From Tannerella sp. (GTDB lineage Bacteria > Bacteroidota > Bacteroidia > Bacteroidales > Tannerellaceae), in the NCBI GenBank assembly GCA_031261145.1, contig JAISJX010000038.1:1-8598 (forward strand): a stretch of DNA of 8,598 bases. The letters are read 5' to 3'. Positions within the stretch are counted from its first letter, which is position 1, and every line of letters starts with the position of its first letter. The notes beneath the pieces were generated by a model. The model had not been told where the DNA came from. It was given only the letters and a program-made list of their open reading frames with translations, and did no database searches. Of this stretch, positions 1 to 7,022 are shown piece after piece. Position numbers and translations under genes: made by a program.

Positions 1-344
1 AAAAGGAAAAAGAGAAGAAATTCATGGCGCAAGTATTTCAGTCTCTGCGAATTGAGGTGAATGATGAAATACGGTCGTTGCACGAAATGCTGAAACAGGC
101 GTTGCAAGCGCTGAAACCCGGCGGACGGTTGGTTGTCATCACCTATCATTCGTTGGAAGACAGGGCGGTGAAGAATTTCTTTCGTGCCGGGAATTTTGAA
201 GGGGAAAGTGAACAGGATTTTTACGGAAACCGGCTCACGCCTTTTCTTTTAGTTAATAATAAGGTGATTACGCCCACAGCGGAAGAAATCGAAAAGAATC
301 CCCGCGCCCGTAGCGCCAAATTGAGAATTGCTGAAAAAAAATAA
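1..344 (+). CDS. rsmH: 16S rRNA (cytosine(1402)-N(4))-methyltransferase RsmH (MraW), C-terminal part
   Basis: This is the 3' end of a gene that begins before the window. The frame is open from base 3 (bases 1-2 complete a cut codon), so the ATG at 24 is an internal methionine and not the start. The 113 visible codons carry RsmH landmarks in order: RIEVNDE, the LKPGGRL turn, the HSLEDRAVK block, and the closing NPRARSAKLRIAEKK. RsmH uses S-adenosylmethionine to N4-methylate C1402 in the P-site region of 16S rRNA. The SAM-binding N-terminal part, roughly 190 residues by comparison with the usual length near 300, is missing here. The gene normally stands near the head of dcw clusters after mraZ, which fits its place before the ftsL-like gene. 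It ends in TAA after a run of eight A, and the next start follows after three bases in the same frame. Identification is firm; only the N-terminus is unseen. Confidence 0.96.
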   Translation, partial: KEKEKKFMAQVFQSLRIEVNDEIRSLHEMLKQALQALKPGGRLVVITYHSLEDRAVKNFFRAGNFEGESEQDFYGNRLTPFLLVNNKVITPTAEEIEKNPRARSAKLRIAEKK

Positions 345-347
345 AAG

Positions 348-692
348 ATGGAAGAAGAACAGAAAAAAGAAAAGAAAAAAAGACGCTGGATTATTGTGTA
401 TATCTTGAGCGGAGGTATTCTGAAAGAGGGATTTTTCATGAAATATTCGCAAATGATTCTTCTGGTTGTCGCCTTGTTTATCTTCTTTATAGGCAATCGT
501 TTTACTTGTCTATTGAAGGTTCGGGAAATCAATCAATTACAGAAAGAATTGGCAGATGTGAAAGCCGAATCCATCAGTATATCCGAAAAACTGATTGGGA
601 GTAACCGCCTGTCTCAGATAGAACAAATGGTTGCCGCCGAGGGGTTGAAATTGGAGAGCGCCAAAACGCCTCTTTATATTTTGCATAAATAA
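348..692 (+). CDS. ftsL: FtsL-like putative cell division protein (Bacteroidota type)
   Basis: A 114-residue, single-pass membrane protein. Residues 1-13 form a lysine- and glutamate-rich cytoplasmic tail. Residues 15-30 carry a conserved-looking SGGILKEGFF segment, followed by one transmembrane helix at about 34-50. A cysteine sits at 54 after NRF, and a probable coiled coil covers about 57-85 (INQLQKELADVKAES), with a short tail. This matches the FtsL-like family found between rsmH and ftsI in Bacteroidota, and the topology is that of FtsL, the small protein that with FtsB/DivIC tethers FtsW-FtsI to the divisome. I chose the ATG at 348 over the internal ATG at 438 because the segment before residue 31 looks conserved in the family. 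It lies 3 bases after rsmH without a clear ribosome binding site, so translational coupling is likely. The family call rests on remembered similarity, position and topology, as sequence conservation in FtsL is low. Confidence 0.85.
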   Translation: MEEEQKKEKKKRRWIIVYILSGGILKEGFFMKYSQMILLVVALFIFFIGNRFTCLLKVREINQLQKELADVKAESISISEKLIGSNRLSQIEQMVAAEGLKLESAKTPLYILHK

Positions 693-695
693 AGA

Positions 696-702
696 AAGGA
701 AG
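696..702 (+). promoter_or_regulatory. Possible ribosome binding site of the ftsI-type gene
   Basis: AAGGAAG lies 11 bases before the ATG at 714, within a purine-only stretch. It is the only purine match to a Shine-Dalgarno sequence near a start in this window; the other starts follow A/T-rich sequence with none. Its function is unproven, since Bacteroidota initiation seldom depends on this pairing. Confidence 0.4.
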
Positions 703-713
703 AAAGAAAAGAG

Positions 714-2879
714 ATGCCCAAGAACGAAAAAAATACAGAGACTTCATCAGGCAGTAATCAGATTCAAACTCGTTACTTCCTCATTATCCTATTATTACTG
801 TGTCCGTTGATAATAGGCATCGTTGCTTTTACCATTAAAATAGCCTTTGTGCAAAAAGATCAATGGGCGCAACTCGCAAAGCAAAGCGAGCGGAAACCCG
901 ACTTACTCTTTCCCAACCGGGGTAATATCTATTCTTCCGACGGGAAATTAATGGCGACCACCGTTTCGCGTTACTACACATACATTGACTTTAAGGCAGA
1001 TGGCTTTCCGGTAGATACGTTCCGCAGTTCAAAACAAAACGGGGTTGATTCATTGGCATACTACCTTTCCAAAAAATTCAAAAACCGGAGCGCCGAGAGT
1101 TATAAAAGCTATTTGTTAAAGGGACTCAAATCAAAAAGCCGCGAATATCCTGTCTATGAGGGGCGTGTGTCTTACATGGATTTAAAGGAGATGAAGCAGT
1201 TCCCATTTTTTAAATTAGGGCGAAATGTGAGCGGGTTTTATGATAAAGTGCGGGTGCAACGCCACAAACTGTATGGTTCGCTGGCGTCGCGTACCATCGG
1301 AGACATCTTTGGCGAGACCGATTCTATCGGAATTTCCAAAGGACGTGTAGGTCTGGAAGCGCAATATGATTCCCTGTTGCGCGGACTGCCCGGAATGAAC
1401 TCGTACCTCCGGGTCGGAAAGAAATGGCAAGATGTCATTGCAGAAGAACCGGTTAACGGAATGGACCTTATAACGACGATCGATGTCAAGATACAAGATT
1501 TGACCGAGAAAGCGCTGGTGGACAAGCTCAAAGAGATTGATGCCGAAACAGGCGTAGCCATTGTAATGGAAGTTCGCACCGGCGAAATCAAGGCAATCTC
1601 CAATATGGATCGTATTCGCCCCGGAGTCTATGCCGAAATCACGAACCATGCCGTTGCCGATGAGATGGAGCCGGGTTCTACGTTTAAAATAGCTTCCATG
1701 ATGGTAGCGATTGAAGATAAGGTCTGTACGCCTGATGAACCGGTTGATGTCGGCAACGGGCTTTATTTCTATGCCGGCGGCAAACCTATCCGGGATCATA
1801 ATGCGGACAAGGGGGGCTACCACCTGATATCGGCTGAAAAAGCCATCTGGTTTTCGTCCAATGTAGGCGTTGCCAAATTGATTCTAAAGGGATACGAGCA
1901 TAATCCCGGAAAATTCGTTGAGGGACTTCATCGCATTGGGATCGATGAGAAGTTTGATCTTGAAATACCGGGAGCCGGGGCGGTTCATGTCCGGACACCG
2001 GAGGATCGTTACTGGTCGAAAAAATCATTGCCGTGGATGTCATTTGGTTATGAAGTTCAGTCGCCCCCCATTCATACGCTGACCTTTTATAATGCTATTG
2101 CAAACAACGGCAAGATGATACGCCCCATTTTCACCAAAGAAATCCGGCAGAATGGGAAAATAATTCACCGGAACAGCACCGATGTGATTCGTCCTTCTAT
2201 ATGTTCCAATGAAACATTGGGAATCATCCGTCAAATGCTGACGGATGTAGTGGAAAAAGGAACGGGTAATGCGGTTCATTCGGATGTGGTCTCCATTGCA
2301 GGCAAGACCGGTACGGCCCAGATTGCGACGGGCGGAAGTTATCAGTCGCACCAGGTATCTTTTTGCGGGTATTTTCCGGCCGAAAATCCTCAATATTCGT
2401 GTATTGTGATGATTCGCCGTCCCCGTATCGGGTATCCTTCGGGCGGAACCATGTCCGGCGGCGTGTTCAAAGTGATTGCCGAAAAGTTATATTCCCGGCA
2501 GGTACAGTTCGACCTTCGCCATATTGAAGGCGATTCGGCGAGGGTGATGCTCCCGGCAGTCAGAAACAGTGATACGAAAGCATTGGAATATGTTCTGGAT
2601 GAGTTGGATATAGATACGAAGCCCGGACGTCTCAAATCCGGATATGCGATCGGAGAACGTACGAAAGGGACTGATTTTATGGAGATAAAACCATTGACCG
2701 TGAAAGAAGGTCTTGTTCCGCATGTGGTCGGGATGGGAGCAAAGGATGCGGTTTATGCGCTGGAAAATTGCGGTTTGCGTGTCAAGTTCGCCGGACATGG
2801 ACAGGTGGTTTCGCAGTCGATTCCGGCGGGACAGAAGGCAGTGAAAGGTCAAACAGTAGCCATTGTATTAAAAAATTAA
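714..2879 (+). CDS. ftsI: Septal peptidoglycan D,D-transpeptidase, FtsI/PBP3 type, with C-terminal PASTA domain
   Basis: A 721-residue class B penicillin-binding protein that crosslinks stem peptides of septal peptidoglycan, acting outside the inner membrane with FtsW. A short polar cytoplasmic tail (1-20) precedes one transmembrane helix (about 21-43), which serves as an uncleaved anchor. The dimerisation or pedestal domain begins with the class B motif around R69-G70 ([10 protein letters not shown]). The transpeptidase domain follows with all three active-site motifs: S322-T-F-K325 (catalytic serine), S381-S-N383, and K531-T-G533 followed by T534. A single PASTA domain fills about 667-721 (VPHVVGM at its start, SQSIPAG near its end). 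E. coli FtsI is near 590 residues and has no PASTA; the added tail is usual in Bacteroidota and Firmicutes. The motifs imply an active, beta-lactam-sensitive enzyme. The start has a purine-rich site upstream and lies 21 bases after ftsL. Assignment to septal rather than elongation PBP rests on the PASTA domain and on the cluster. Confidence 0.95.
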   Translation: MPKNEKNTETSSGSNQIQTRYFLIILLLLCPLIIGIVAFTIKIAFVQKDQWAQLAKQSERKPDLLFPNRGNIYSSDGKLMATTVSRYYTYIDFKADGFPVDTFRSSKQNGVDSLAYYLSKKFKNRSAESYKSYLLKGLKSKSREYPVYEGRVSYMDLKEMKQFPFFKLGRNVSGFYDKVRVQRHKLYGSLASRTIGDIFGETDSIGISKGRVGLEAQYDSLLRGLPGMNSYLRVGKKWQDVIAEEPVNGMDLITTIDVKIQDLTEKALVDKLKEIDAETGVAIVMEVRTGEIKAISNMDRIRPGVYAEITNHAVADEMEPGSTFKIASMMVAIEDKVCTPDEPVDVGNGLYFYAGGKPIRDHNADKGGYHLISAEKAIWFSSNVGVAKLILKGYEHNPGKFVEGLHRIGIDEKFDLEIPGAGAVHVRTPEDRYWSKKSLPWMSFGYEVQSPPIHTLTFYNAIANNGKMIRPIFTKEIRQNGKIIHRNSTDVIRPSICSNETLGIIRQMLTDVVEKGTGNAVHSDVVSIAGKTGTAQIATGGSYQSHQVSFCGYFPAENPQYSCIVMIRRPRIGYPSGGTMSGGVFKVIAEKLYSRQVQFDLRHIEGDSARVMLPAVRNSDTKALEYVLDELDIDTKPGRLKSGYAIGERTKGTDFMEIKPLTVKEGLVPHVVGMGAKDAVYALENCGLRVKFAGHGQVVSQSIPAGQKAVKGQTVAIVLKN

Positions 2880-2889
2880 GATAAGAACA

Positions 2890-4344
2890 ATGAAATTAGC
2901 CGAACTCATTGCAGCGTTGCCTGCAAAAAAGATAGAAGGAGATGATGGGATTGAGATTTCAAGTATTCAATCCGATTCGAGGAAGGCGGAAAACGGCGTT
3001 TTGTTCGTTGCCGTTAAAGGAACGAATGTCGATGGACATGATTATATCAAAAGCGCCCTTGAAAAAGGAGCGTCAGCCATTGTCTGCGAGCATATTCCGG
3101 AGGATATAAAACCGGATGCGCCTTTGATTGTCGTGCCCGGTTCGTCGGAGGCGCTGGGTATCTTGCTGGATGCGTGGTACGGACATCCGTCATCGAAACT
3201 TGCGTTGGTGGGAGTAACGGGAACAAATGGTAAAACTACCATTGCAACAGTGCTTTACAATCTTTTTCGCCGGTTGGGGCATAAAGCGGGACTCATTTCT
3301 ACCGTGTGCAATTATATAAACGGGGAAGCCATCCCGACAGAACATACGACGCCCGATCCCATCACGCTGCACGCTTTATTAGCGCAGATGGCGGGCGCGG
3401 GATGCGAATATGTTTTTATGGAAGTCAGTTCGCATGCGATTGATCAGAAGAGAATCAGCGGATTGTCGTTCGCGGGAGGCATTTTCACCAACCTTACGCG
3501 CGACCATCTGGATTATCATAAGACGGTGGAAAATTACCTGAAAGCGAAGAAGACATTCTTTGATGATCTGCCCGCTTCCGCCTTTGCAATCACCAATCTG
3601 GACGATAAATCGGGCATGGTGATGCTGCAAAACACGGCCGCCCGTAAGTTGACCTATTCGCTGCAAACATTAGCCGATTTCAAAGGAAAGATTCTGGAAT
3701 CTCATTTTGAAGGGACGGAACTGGCTATCAACAGAAAAGAGGTGAATGTTCATTTTGTGGGACGTTTCAATGCGTATAATTTGCTGGCCGTCTATGGCGC
3801 AGCCATTGCATTGGGCAAAGAGCCGGAAGAAATCCTTATTGCGCTCAGCGCCCTGCATCCCGTGGCCGGACGTTTTGAAACCATTCACTCACCTGCGGGC
3901 TACACCGCCATTGTTGATTACGCCCATACGCCTGACGCCCTGACTAATGTATTGAACGGCATTCACGAAGTGTTGAGCGGAAACGGACGTATCATTACCG
4001 TTGTTGGCGCCGGTGGAAACCGCGACAGGGGAAAACGCCCGTTAATGGCAAAAGAGGCTTGTAAACTAAGCGATCAGCTTATCCTGACCTCCGACAATCC
4101 GCGTTTTGAGGAACCGGACGAGATTATCCGCGACATGGTTGCCGGACTGAATAACAGTGATCTGGAACGCACGCTCTGCATCACCGACCGTACGCAGGCT
4201 ATCAAAACGGCCACGCTGTTGGCGAAAAAAGGAGACGTTATCCTGATTGCCGGCAAAGGACATGAAGATTATCAGGATGTTAAAGGTGTAAAGCACCACT
4301 TTGACGACCGGGAAACAGTAAAAAAAATATTTGACACATTATAA
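2890..4344 (+). CDS. murE: UDP-N-acetylmuramoyl-L-alanyl-D-glutamate--2,6-diaminopimelate ligase MurE
   Basis: A 484-residue cytoplasmic ATP-dependent Mur ligase that adds the third amino acid to UDP-MurNAc-L-Ala-D-Glu. The N-terminal UDP-binding domain has the S28-D-S-R31 motif. The central ATPase domain has the P-loop [10 protein letters not shown] at 108-117 with K115, then TTPD, the EVSSHA block, [10 protein letters not shown], and K220, which aligns with the carbamylated lysine of the family. The C-terminal domain shows D402-N-P-R405, the motif that reads meso-diaminopimelate in known MurE proteins, and G455-K-G-H-E459, whose glutamate also contacts the substrate. Lysine-adding MurE proteins differ at DNPR, so the substrate is very probably meso-DAP. 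Length is normal for the family. The gene starts 10 bases after ftsI with no evident ribosome binding site. In many Proteobacteria murF follows directly; here it does not, and a 68-base gap leads to mraY. Confidence 0.97.
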   Translation: MKLAELIAALPAKKIEGDDGIEISSIQSDSRKAENGVLFVAVKGTNVDGHDYIKSALEKGASAIVCEHIPEDIKPDAPLIVVPGSSEALGILLDAWYGHPSSKLALVGVTGTNGKTTIATVLYNLFRRLGHKAGLISTVCNYINGEAIPTEHTTPDPITLHALLAQMAGAGCEYVFMEVSSHAIDQKRISGLSFAGGIFTNLTRDHLDYHKTVENYLKAKKTFFDDLPASAFAITNLDDKSGMVMLQNTAARKLTYSLQTLADFKGKILESHFEGTELAINRKEVNVHFVGRFNAYNLLAVYGAAIALGKEPEEILIALSALHPVAGRFETIHSPAGYTAIVDYAHTPDALTNVLNGIHEVLSGNGRIITVVGAGGNRDRGKRPLMAKEACKLSDQLILTSDNPRFEEPDEIIRDMVAGLNNSDLERTLCITDRTQAIKTATLLAKKGDVILIAGKGHEDYQDVKGVKHHFDDRETVKKIFDTL

Positions 4345-4347
4345 TAT

Positions 4348-4410
4348 ATGAGCGTTCGAACAGACACATTGCATGCAAGTATCCGTGATACGTTCAAAAA
4401 ATTGAACTGA
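4348..4410 (+). CDS. Possible 20-codon ORF before mraY (unproven)
   Basis: An ATG three bases after the murE stop opens a frame of 20 codons that ends in TGA two bases before the mraY ATG. The peptide begins MSVRTDTL and ends DTFKKLN; it is polar and basic, with no membrane segment, and I do not recognise it. Its limits bridge the gap almost exactly, so it could carry ribosomes from murE to mraY by coupled translation. There is no ribosome binding site and the frame is short enough to occur by chance. It also overlaps all the inverted repeats, so translating it would melt them. Confidence 0.2.
   Translation: MSVRTDTLHASIRDTFKKLN
4369..4378. repeat. 10-bp perfect palindrome
   Basis: TTGCATGCAA equals its own reverse complement. 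It abuts the next inverted repeat with no base between. As DNA it could be a dimeric regulator site; as RNA it would form only a poor hairpin because it has no loop. Confidence 0.45.
4379..4391. repeat. Inverted repeat, 5-bp stem with 3-base loop
   Basis: GTATC, loop CGT, then GATAC: the arms are perfect reverse complements. It lies directly between the 10-bp palindrome and the 6-bp-stem hairpin. Alone the stem would be weak. Confidence 0.4.
4392..4407. repeat. Inverted repeat, 6-bp stem with A4 loop, just before mraY
   Basis: GTTCAA, loop AAAA, then TTGAAC, ending five bases before the mraY ATG at 4413. If it forms in the mRNA it would sit inside the ribosome footprint at the mraY start, so it could affect initiation. 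It is not followed by a run of T, so it is not an intrinsic terminator. The stem is AT-rich and of modest strength. Confidence 0.4.
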
Positions 4411-4412
4411 TT

Positions 4413-5669
4413 ATGTTGTACTATTTATTTGATTATCTTGACAAACTGGATTTTCCGGGAGCGGGAATGATGCACTACATCTCTTTCCGGTCGGCTATGA
4501 CTTTGATTTTATCGTTGCTGATTTCTACGATCATTGGTCGCCGGATTATCCAAAAGCTCCAACGATTGCAAATCGGAGAAACCGTCCGCGATTTGGGCTT
4601 GGAAGGTCAAATGAAGAAATGCGGAACGCCGACCATGGGGGGAATCATTATTATCATTGCCATCATTGTCCCGGTATTGCTCTTTGCCAAACTGAGTAAT
4701 ATCTATATTATCCTGATGCTGATAACAACTGTATGGTTGGGATGTATCGGATTTTTAGATGATTACATCAAGGTGTTCCGGAAAAACAAAAAAGGACTGA
4801 ACGGGCGGTTTAAAATTGTCGGTCAGGTCGGTTTGGGATTGATTGTCGGACTGGCTCTTTATCTAAGCCCGAATGCCGTTATGCGGGAAAATGTTGAAAT
4901 CAGGCAGGATGACGTCATTACGGATGTGGTTTACAACCAAACCGTTAAATCCACCCAGACAACAATTCCTTTTCTCAAAAACAACAATTTCGATTACCGC
5001 AATCTGGTTTCATTCATGCCGAGCCACCGGACGGCGGCTACGTGGATTATCTTTGTGTTTATCACGATTTTTATCGTAACGGCTGTTTCCAACGGGGCGA
5101 ATCTTTCGGACGGATTAGATGGATTGGCTGCCGGAAGTTCGGCCATCATCGGGGTTGCGTTGGGAATCTTGGCGTATGTTTCAAGTCACTTGAAATATGC
5201 GACCTACTTAAATATAATGTATATACCCGGCTGCGAGGAATTAGCCATATTCGCCGGCGCCTTTATCGGGGCGACCATCGGATTCCTGTGGTACAATGCC
5301 TATCCGGCACAGGTTTTTATGGGCGACACGGGTTCACTGACGCTGGGCGGAATCATTGCCGTATTTGCGATTATTATACATAAGGAACTGTTATTGCCTA
5401 TTTTATGCGGTATTTTCTTTGCCGAAAACGTGTCGGTAATGATGCAGGTTTCTTATTTTAAATATACAAAGAAGAAATACGGCGAAGGAAAACGGATATT
5501 CAAGATGACACCTTTGCATCATCATTTTCAGAAGCAGGGTAACGCGGGAATTGAAGCTCTGATACAAAGACCGTTAATGCCGATTCCCGAATCAAAAATT
5601 GTAGTCCGCTTTTGGTTAATCGGGATTATCTTGGCTGTTTTAACCATTGCAACCTTAAAAATGCGATAG
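4413..5669 (+). CDS. mraY: Phospho-N-acetylmuramoyl-pentapeptide-transferase MraY
   Basis: A 418-residue polytopic inner-membrane enzyme that transfers phospho-MurNAc-pentapeptide from UDP to undecaprenyl phosphate, giving lipid I. The start is supported by an N-terminus ([18 protein letters not shown]) that resembles other Bacteroidota MraY proteins. Visible motifs are GTPTMGG near residue 71, the D116-D117 pair in LDDYIK, N230-L-S-D233-G-L-D236 in the magnesium site, D305 in FMGDTGS, and the H369-H-H371 motif before FQKQG. Alternating hydrophobic segments fit about ten membrane helices. It is longer than the roughly 360 residues of E. coli MraY; the extra length is mostly a hydrophilic insert at about 152-205, between the helix after NGRFKIVGQ and the helix after RTAATW, and I recall such an insert as typical of the phylum. 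The gene follows the palindrome-rich gap and stands 4 bases before murD. Confidence 0.97.
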   Translation: MLYYLFDYLDKLDFPGAGMMHYISFRSAMTLILSLLISTIIGRRIIQKLQRLQIGETVRDLGLEGQMKKCGTPTMGGIIIIIAIIVPVLLFAKLSNIYIILMLITTVWLGCIGFLDDYIKVFRKNKKGLNGRFKIVGQVGLGLIVGLALYLSPNAVMRENVEIRQDDVITDVVYNQTVKSTQTTIPFLKNNNFDYRNLVSFMPSHRTAATWIIFVFITIFIVTAVSNGANLSDGLDGLAAGSSAIIGVALGILAYVSSHLKYATYLNIMYIPGCEELAIFAGAFIGATIGFLWYNAYPAQVFMGDTGSLTLGGIIAVFAIIIHKELLLPILCGIFFAENVSVMMQVSYFKYTKKKYGEGKRIFKMTPLHHHFQKQGNAGIEALIQRPLMPIPESKIVVRFWLIGIILAVLTIATLKMR

Positions 5670-5673
5670 AAAT

Positions 5674-7011
5674 ATGGGAAAAAGAATTGTTATTTTAGGC
5701 GGAGGAGAAAGTGGCGCGGGTGCGGCTGTTTTAGCTCAAAAACAGGGATTTGACGTCTTTGTTTCGGACTTTTCGTCTATCCCTGATAAATATAAGGAAA
5801 TACTTGAAAGAAAGCAAATTCCGTACGAAGAAAAGCAACATACGGAAGAAAAAATCCTGAATGCCGACGAGATCATCAAAAGTCCGGGCATTCCCGAAAA
5901 AGCGCCGGTTATCCAAAAACTGATGGCTCAAAAAACGCCGATCATCTCCGAAATCGAATTTGGCGGACGATATACGAATGCAAAAACCATCTGTATAACA
6001 GGTAGTAACGGAAAGACAACGACCACGATGCTGACCTACCACATCCTGAAAAACGCCGGTTTAAATGTCGGTCTGGCAGGAAACGTGGGAGACAGTTTCG
6101 CTTTGCAGGTGGCAGAAAATCATTACGATTACTACGTGATTGAACTAAGTAGTTTTCAGTTGGATAACATGTACGATTTTAAAGCGGATATAGCTATCCT
6201 GCTCAACATCACACCCGACCATCTGGATCGCTATCATTATGAATTTCAGAATTATATAGATGCTAAATTTCGTATCCTGCAAAACCAGACGGAAAAAGAC
6301 GCATTTGTCTATTGGAATGATGACCCGGTCATTGCCCGCGAGATCGAAAAGCGTCATCCGAAAGCAGCGTTATACCCGTTTTCCGATGCCTGCCAACCCG
6401 TTTTAAAAGGCTATGTAGAAAACGAAGACTTGATTATTAAAACGTTAAATGGAACATTTACAATGAAAAAAGAGTCAATTGCATTAAAAGGTACACATAA
6501 TTTATACAACTCAATGGCCGCCGGCTTTGCTGCTAAAATTGTGGATATCCGCGATGACAAAATCCGCGAATCGCTCTGCGACTTCACAGGCGTAGAGCAC
6601 CGGCTGGAACTCGTCACCCGCGTACGGGGCGTTGATTACATCAATGATTCCAAGGCCACCAATGTCAATTCCTGCTGGTACGCTTTACAAAGCGTCAATA
6701 CCAAAATCGTGCTTATCCTCGGCGGAACGGACAAAGGAAATGATTATTCCGAAATTGAAGCGGTTGTGCGGAAAAAAGTACGCGCCCTTATTTTTCTGGG
6801 TGTGGATAATCAGAAACTGCGTGATTTCTTTGACCGTAAAGTGGAGATCATTGAAGAAGCACGTTCGATGGAAGAAGCTGTCAGCAAGGCGTATCAGATT
6901 GCCCAAAAAGGGGAAACCGTTTTACTTTCACCTTGTTGCGCCAGCTTCGATTTGTTTAAAAATTACGAAGACCGGGGCGCTCAATTCAAAGAATGCGCCT
7001 GTAACTTATAA
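5674..7011 (+). CDS. murD: UDP-N-acetylmuramoylalanine--D-glutamate ligase MurD
   Basis: A 445-residue cytoplasmic ligase that joins D-glutamate to UDP-MurNAc-L-Ala with ATP. The N-terminal Rossmann-like domain starts with ILGGGESGAG (about 7-16) and includes IIKSPGIP. The central ATPase domain has T109-G-S-N-G-K114-T-T116 as P-loop, a GNVG motif, ELSSFQLD, NITPDHLDRY, and K198, which aligns with the carbamylated lysine of E. coli MurD. The C-terminal domain has the NDSKATN motif, GGTDKGNDY, and LSPCCASFD at 418-426 followed by FKNYEDRG, a D-glutamate binding region. All expected motifs are present and length is normal. Cys421 stands where I recall alanine in most MurD proteins (SPACAS), and two more cysteines lie in the last five residues. 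It begins 4 bases after mraY and ends 11 bases before ftsW, so coupled expression is likely. Confidence 0.97.
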   Translation: MGKRIVILGGGESGAGAAVLAQKQGFDVFVSDFSSIPDKYKEILERKQIPYEEKQHTEEKILNADEIIKSPGIPEKAPVIQKLMAQKTPIISEIEFGGRYTNAKTICITGSNGKTTTTMLTYHILKNAGLNVGLAGNVGDSFALQVAENHYDYYVIELSSFQLDNMYDFKADIAILLNITPDHLDRYHYEFQNYIDAKFRILQNQTEKDAFVYWNDDPVIAREIEKRHPKAALYPFSDACQPVLKGYVENEDLIIKTLNGTFTMKKESIALKGTHNLYNSMAAGFAAKIVDIRDDKIRESLCDFTGVEHRLELVTRVRGVDYINDSKATNVNSCWYALQSVNTKIVLILGGTDKGNDYSEIEAVVRKKVRALIFLGVDNQKLRDFFDRKVEIIEEARSMEEAVSKAYQIAQKGETVLLSPCCASFDLFKNYEDRGAQFKECACNL

Positions 7012-7022
7012 AGAGAATTAAT

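Larger units (their letters stand above)
4345..4412 (+). other. Palindrome-rich murE-mraY intergenic region
   Basis: This is the only sizeable gap in the window (the others are 21 bases or less). It holds the perfect palindrome GTTCGAAC at 4354-4361. Three more inverted repeats then run without a break from 4369 to 4407, listed separately. GAAC at 4358-4361 could also pair with GTTC at 4392-4395, so alternative folds are possible. I see no T-tract after the hairpins and no consensus promoter. Function is unknown; an RNA structure that tunes mraY translation or transcript processing is one possibility, and chance is another. Confidence 0.4.

Noticed and set aside
24..26. ATG at 24 as the start of a short gene
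   Set aside because: The frame is open to the window edge, and KFMAQVFQSLRIEVNDE is continuous internal RsmH sequence.
221..532. Minus-strand frames opposite rsmH and ftsL with Phe-rich runs that look like membrane helices
   Set aside because: The Phe runs are the reverse complement of Lys/Glu-rich A tracts in rsmH and ftsL; both sense genes are well supported.
1215..1823. A 202-codon open frame on the minus strand inside the ftsI-type gene
   Set aside because: It lies wholly inside a gene with intact catalytic motifs, its translation is rich in Arg, His and Ile with no recognisable domain, and it has no start context of its own. It is a shadow of the coding strand.
4331..4345. TTGACA followed by TATAAT at the murE 3' end, resembling a sigma-70 promoter
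   Set aside because: The two hexamers are only 3 bases apart instead of about 17, and Bacteroidota primary sigma factors use a different consensus (TTTG near -33, TAnnTTTG near -7), which I did not find here.
4379..4407. Hairpins before mraY as an intrinsic transcription terminator
   Set aside because: The stems are short and AT-rich, no T tract follows, and the genes on both sides belong to one pathway.
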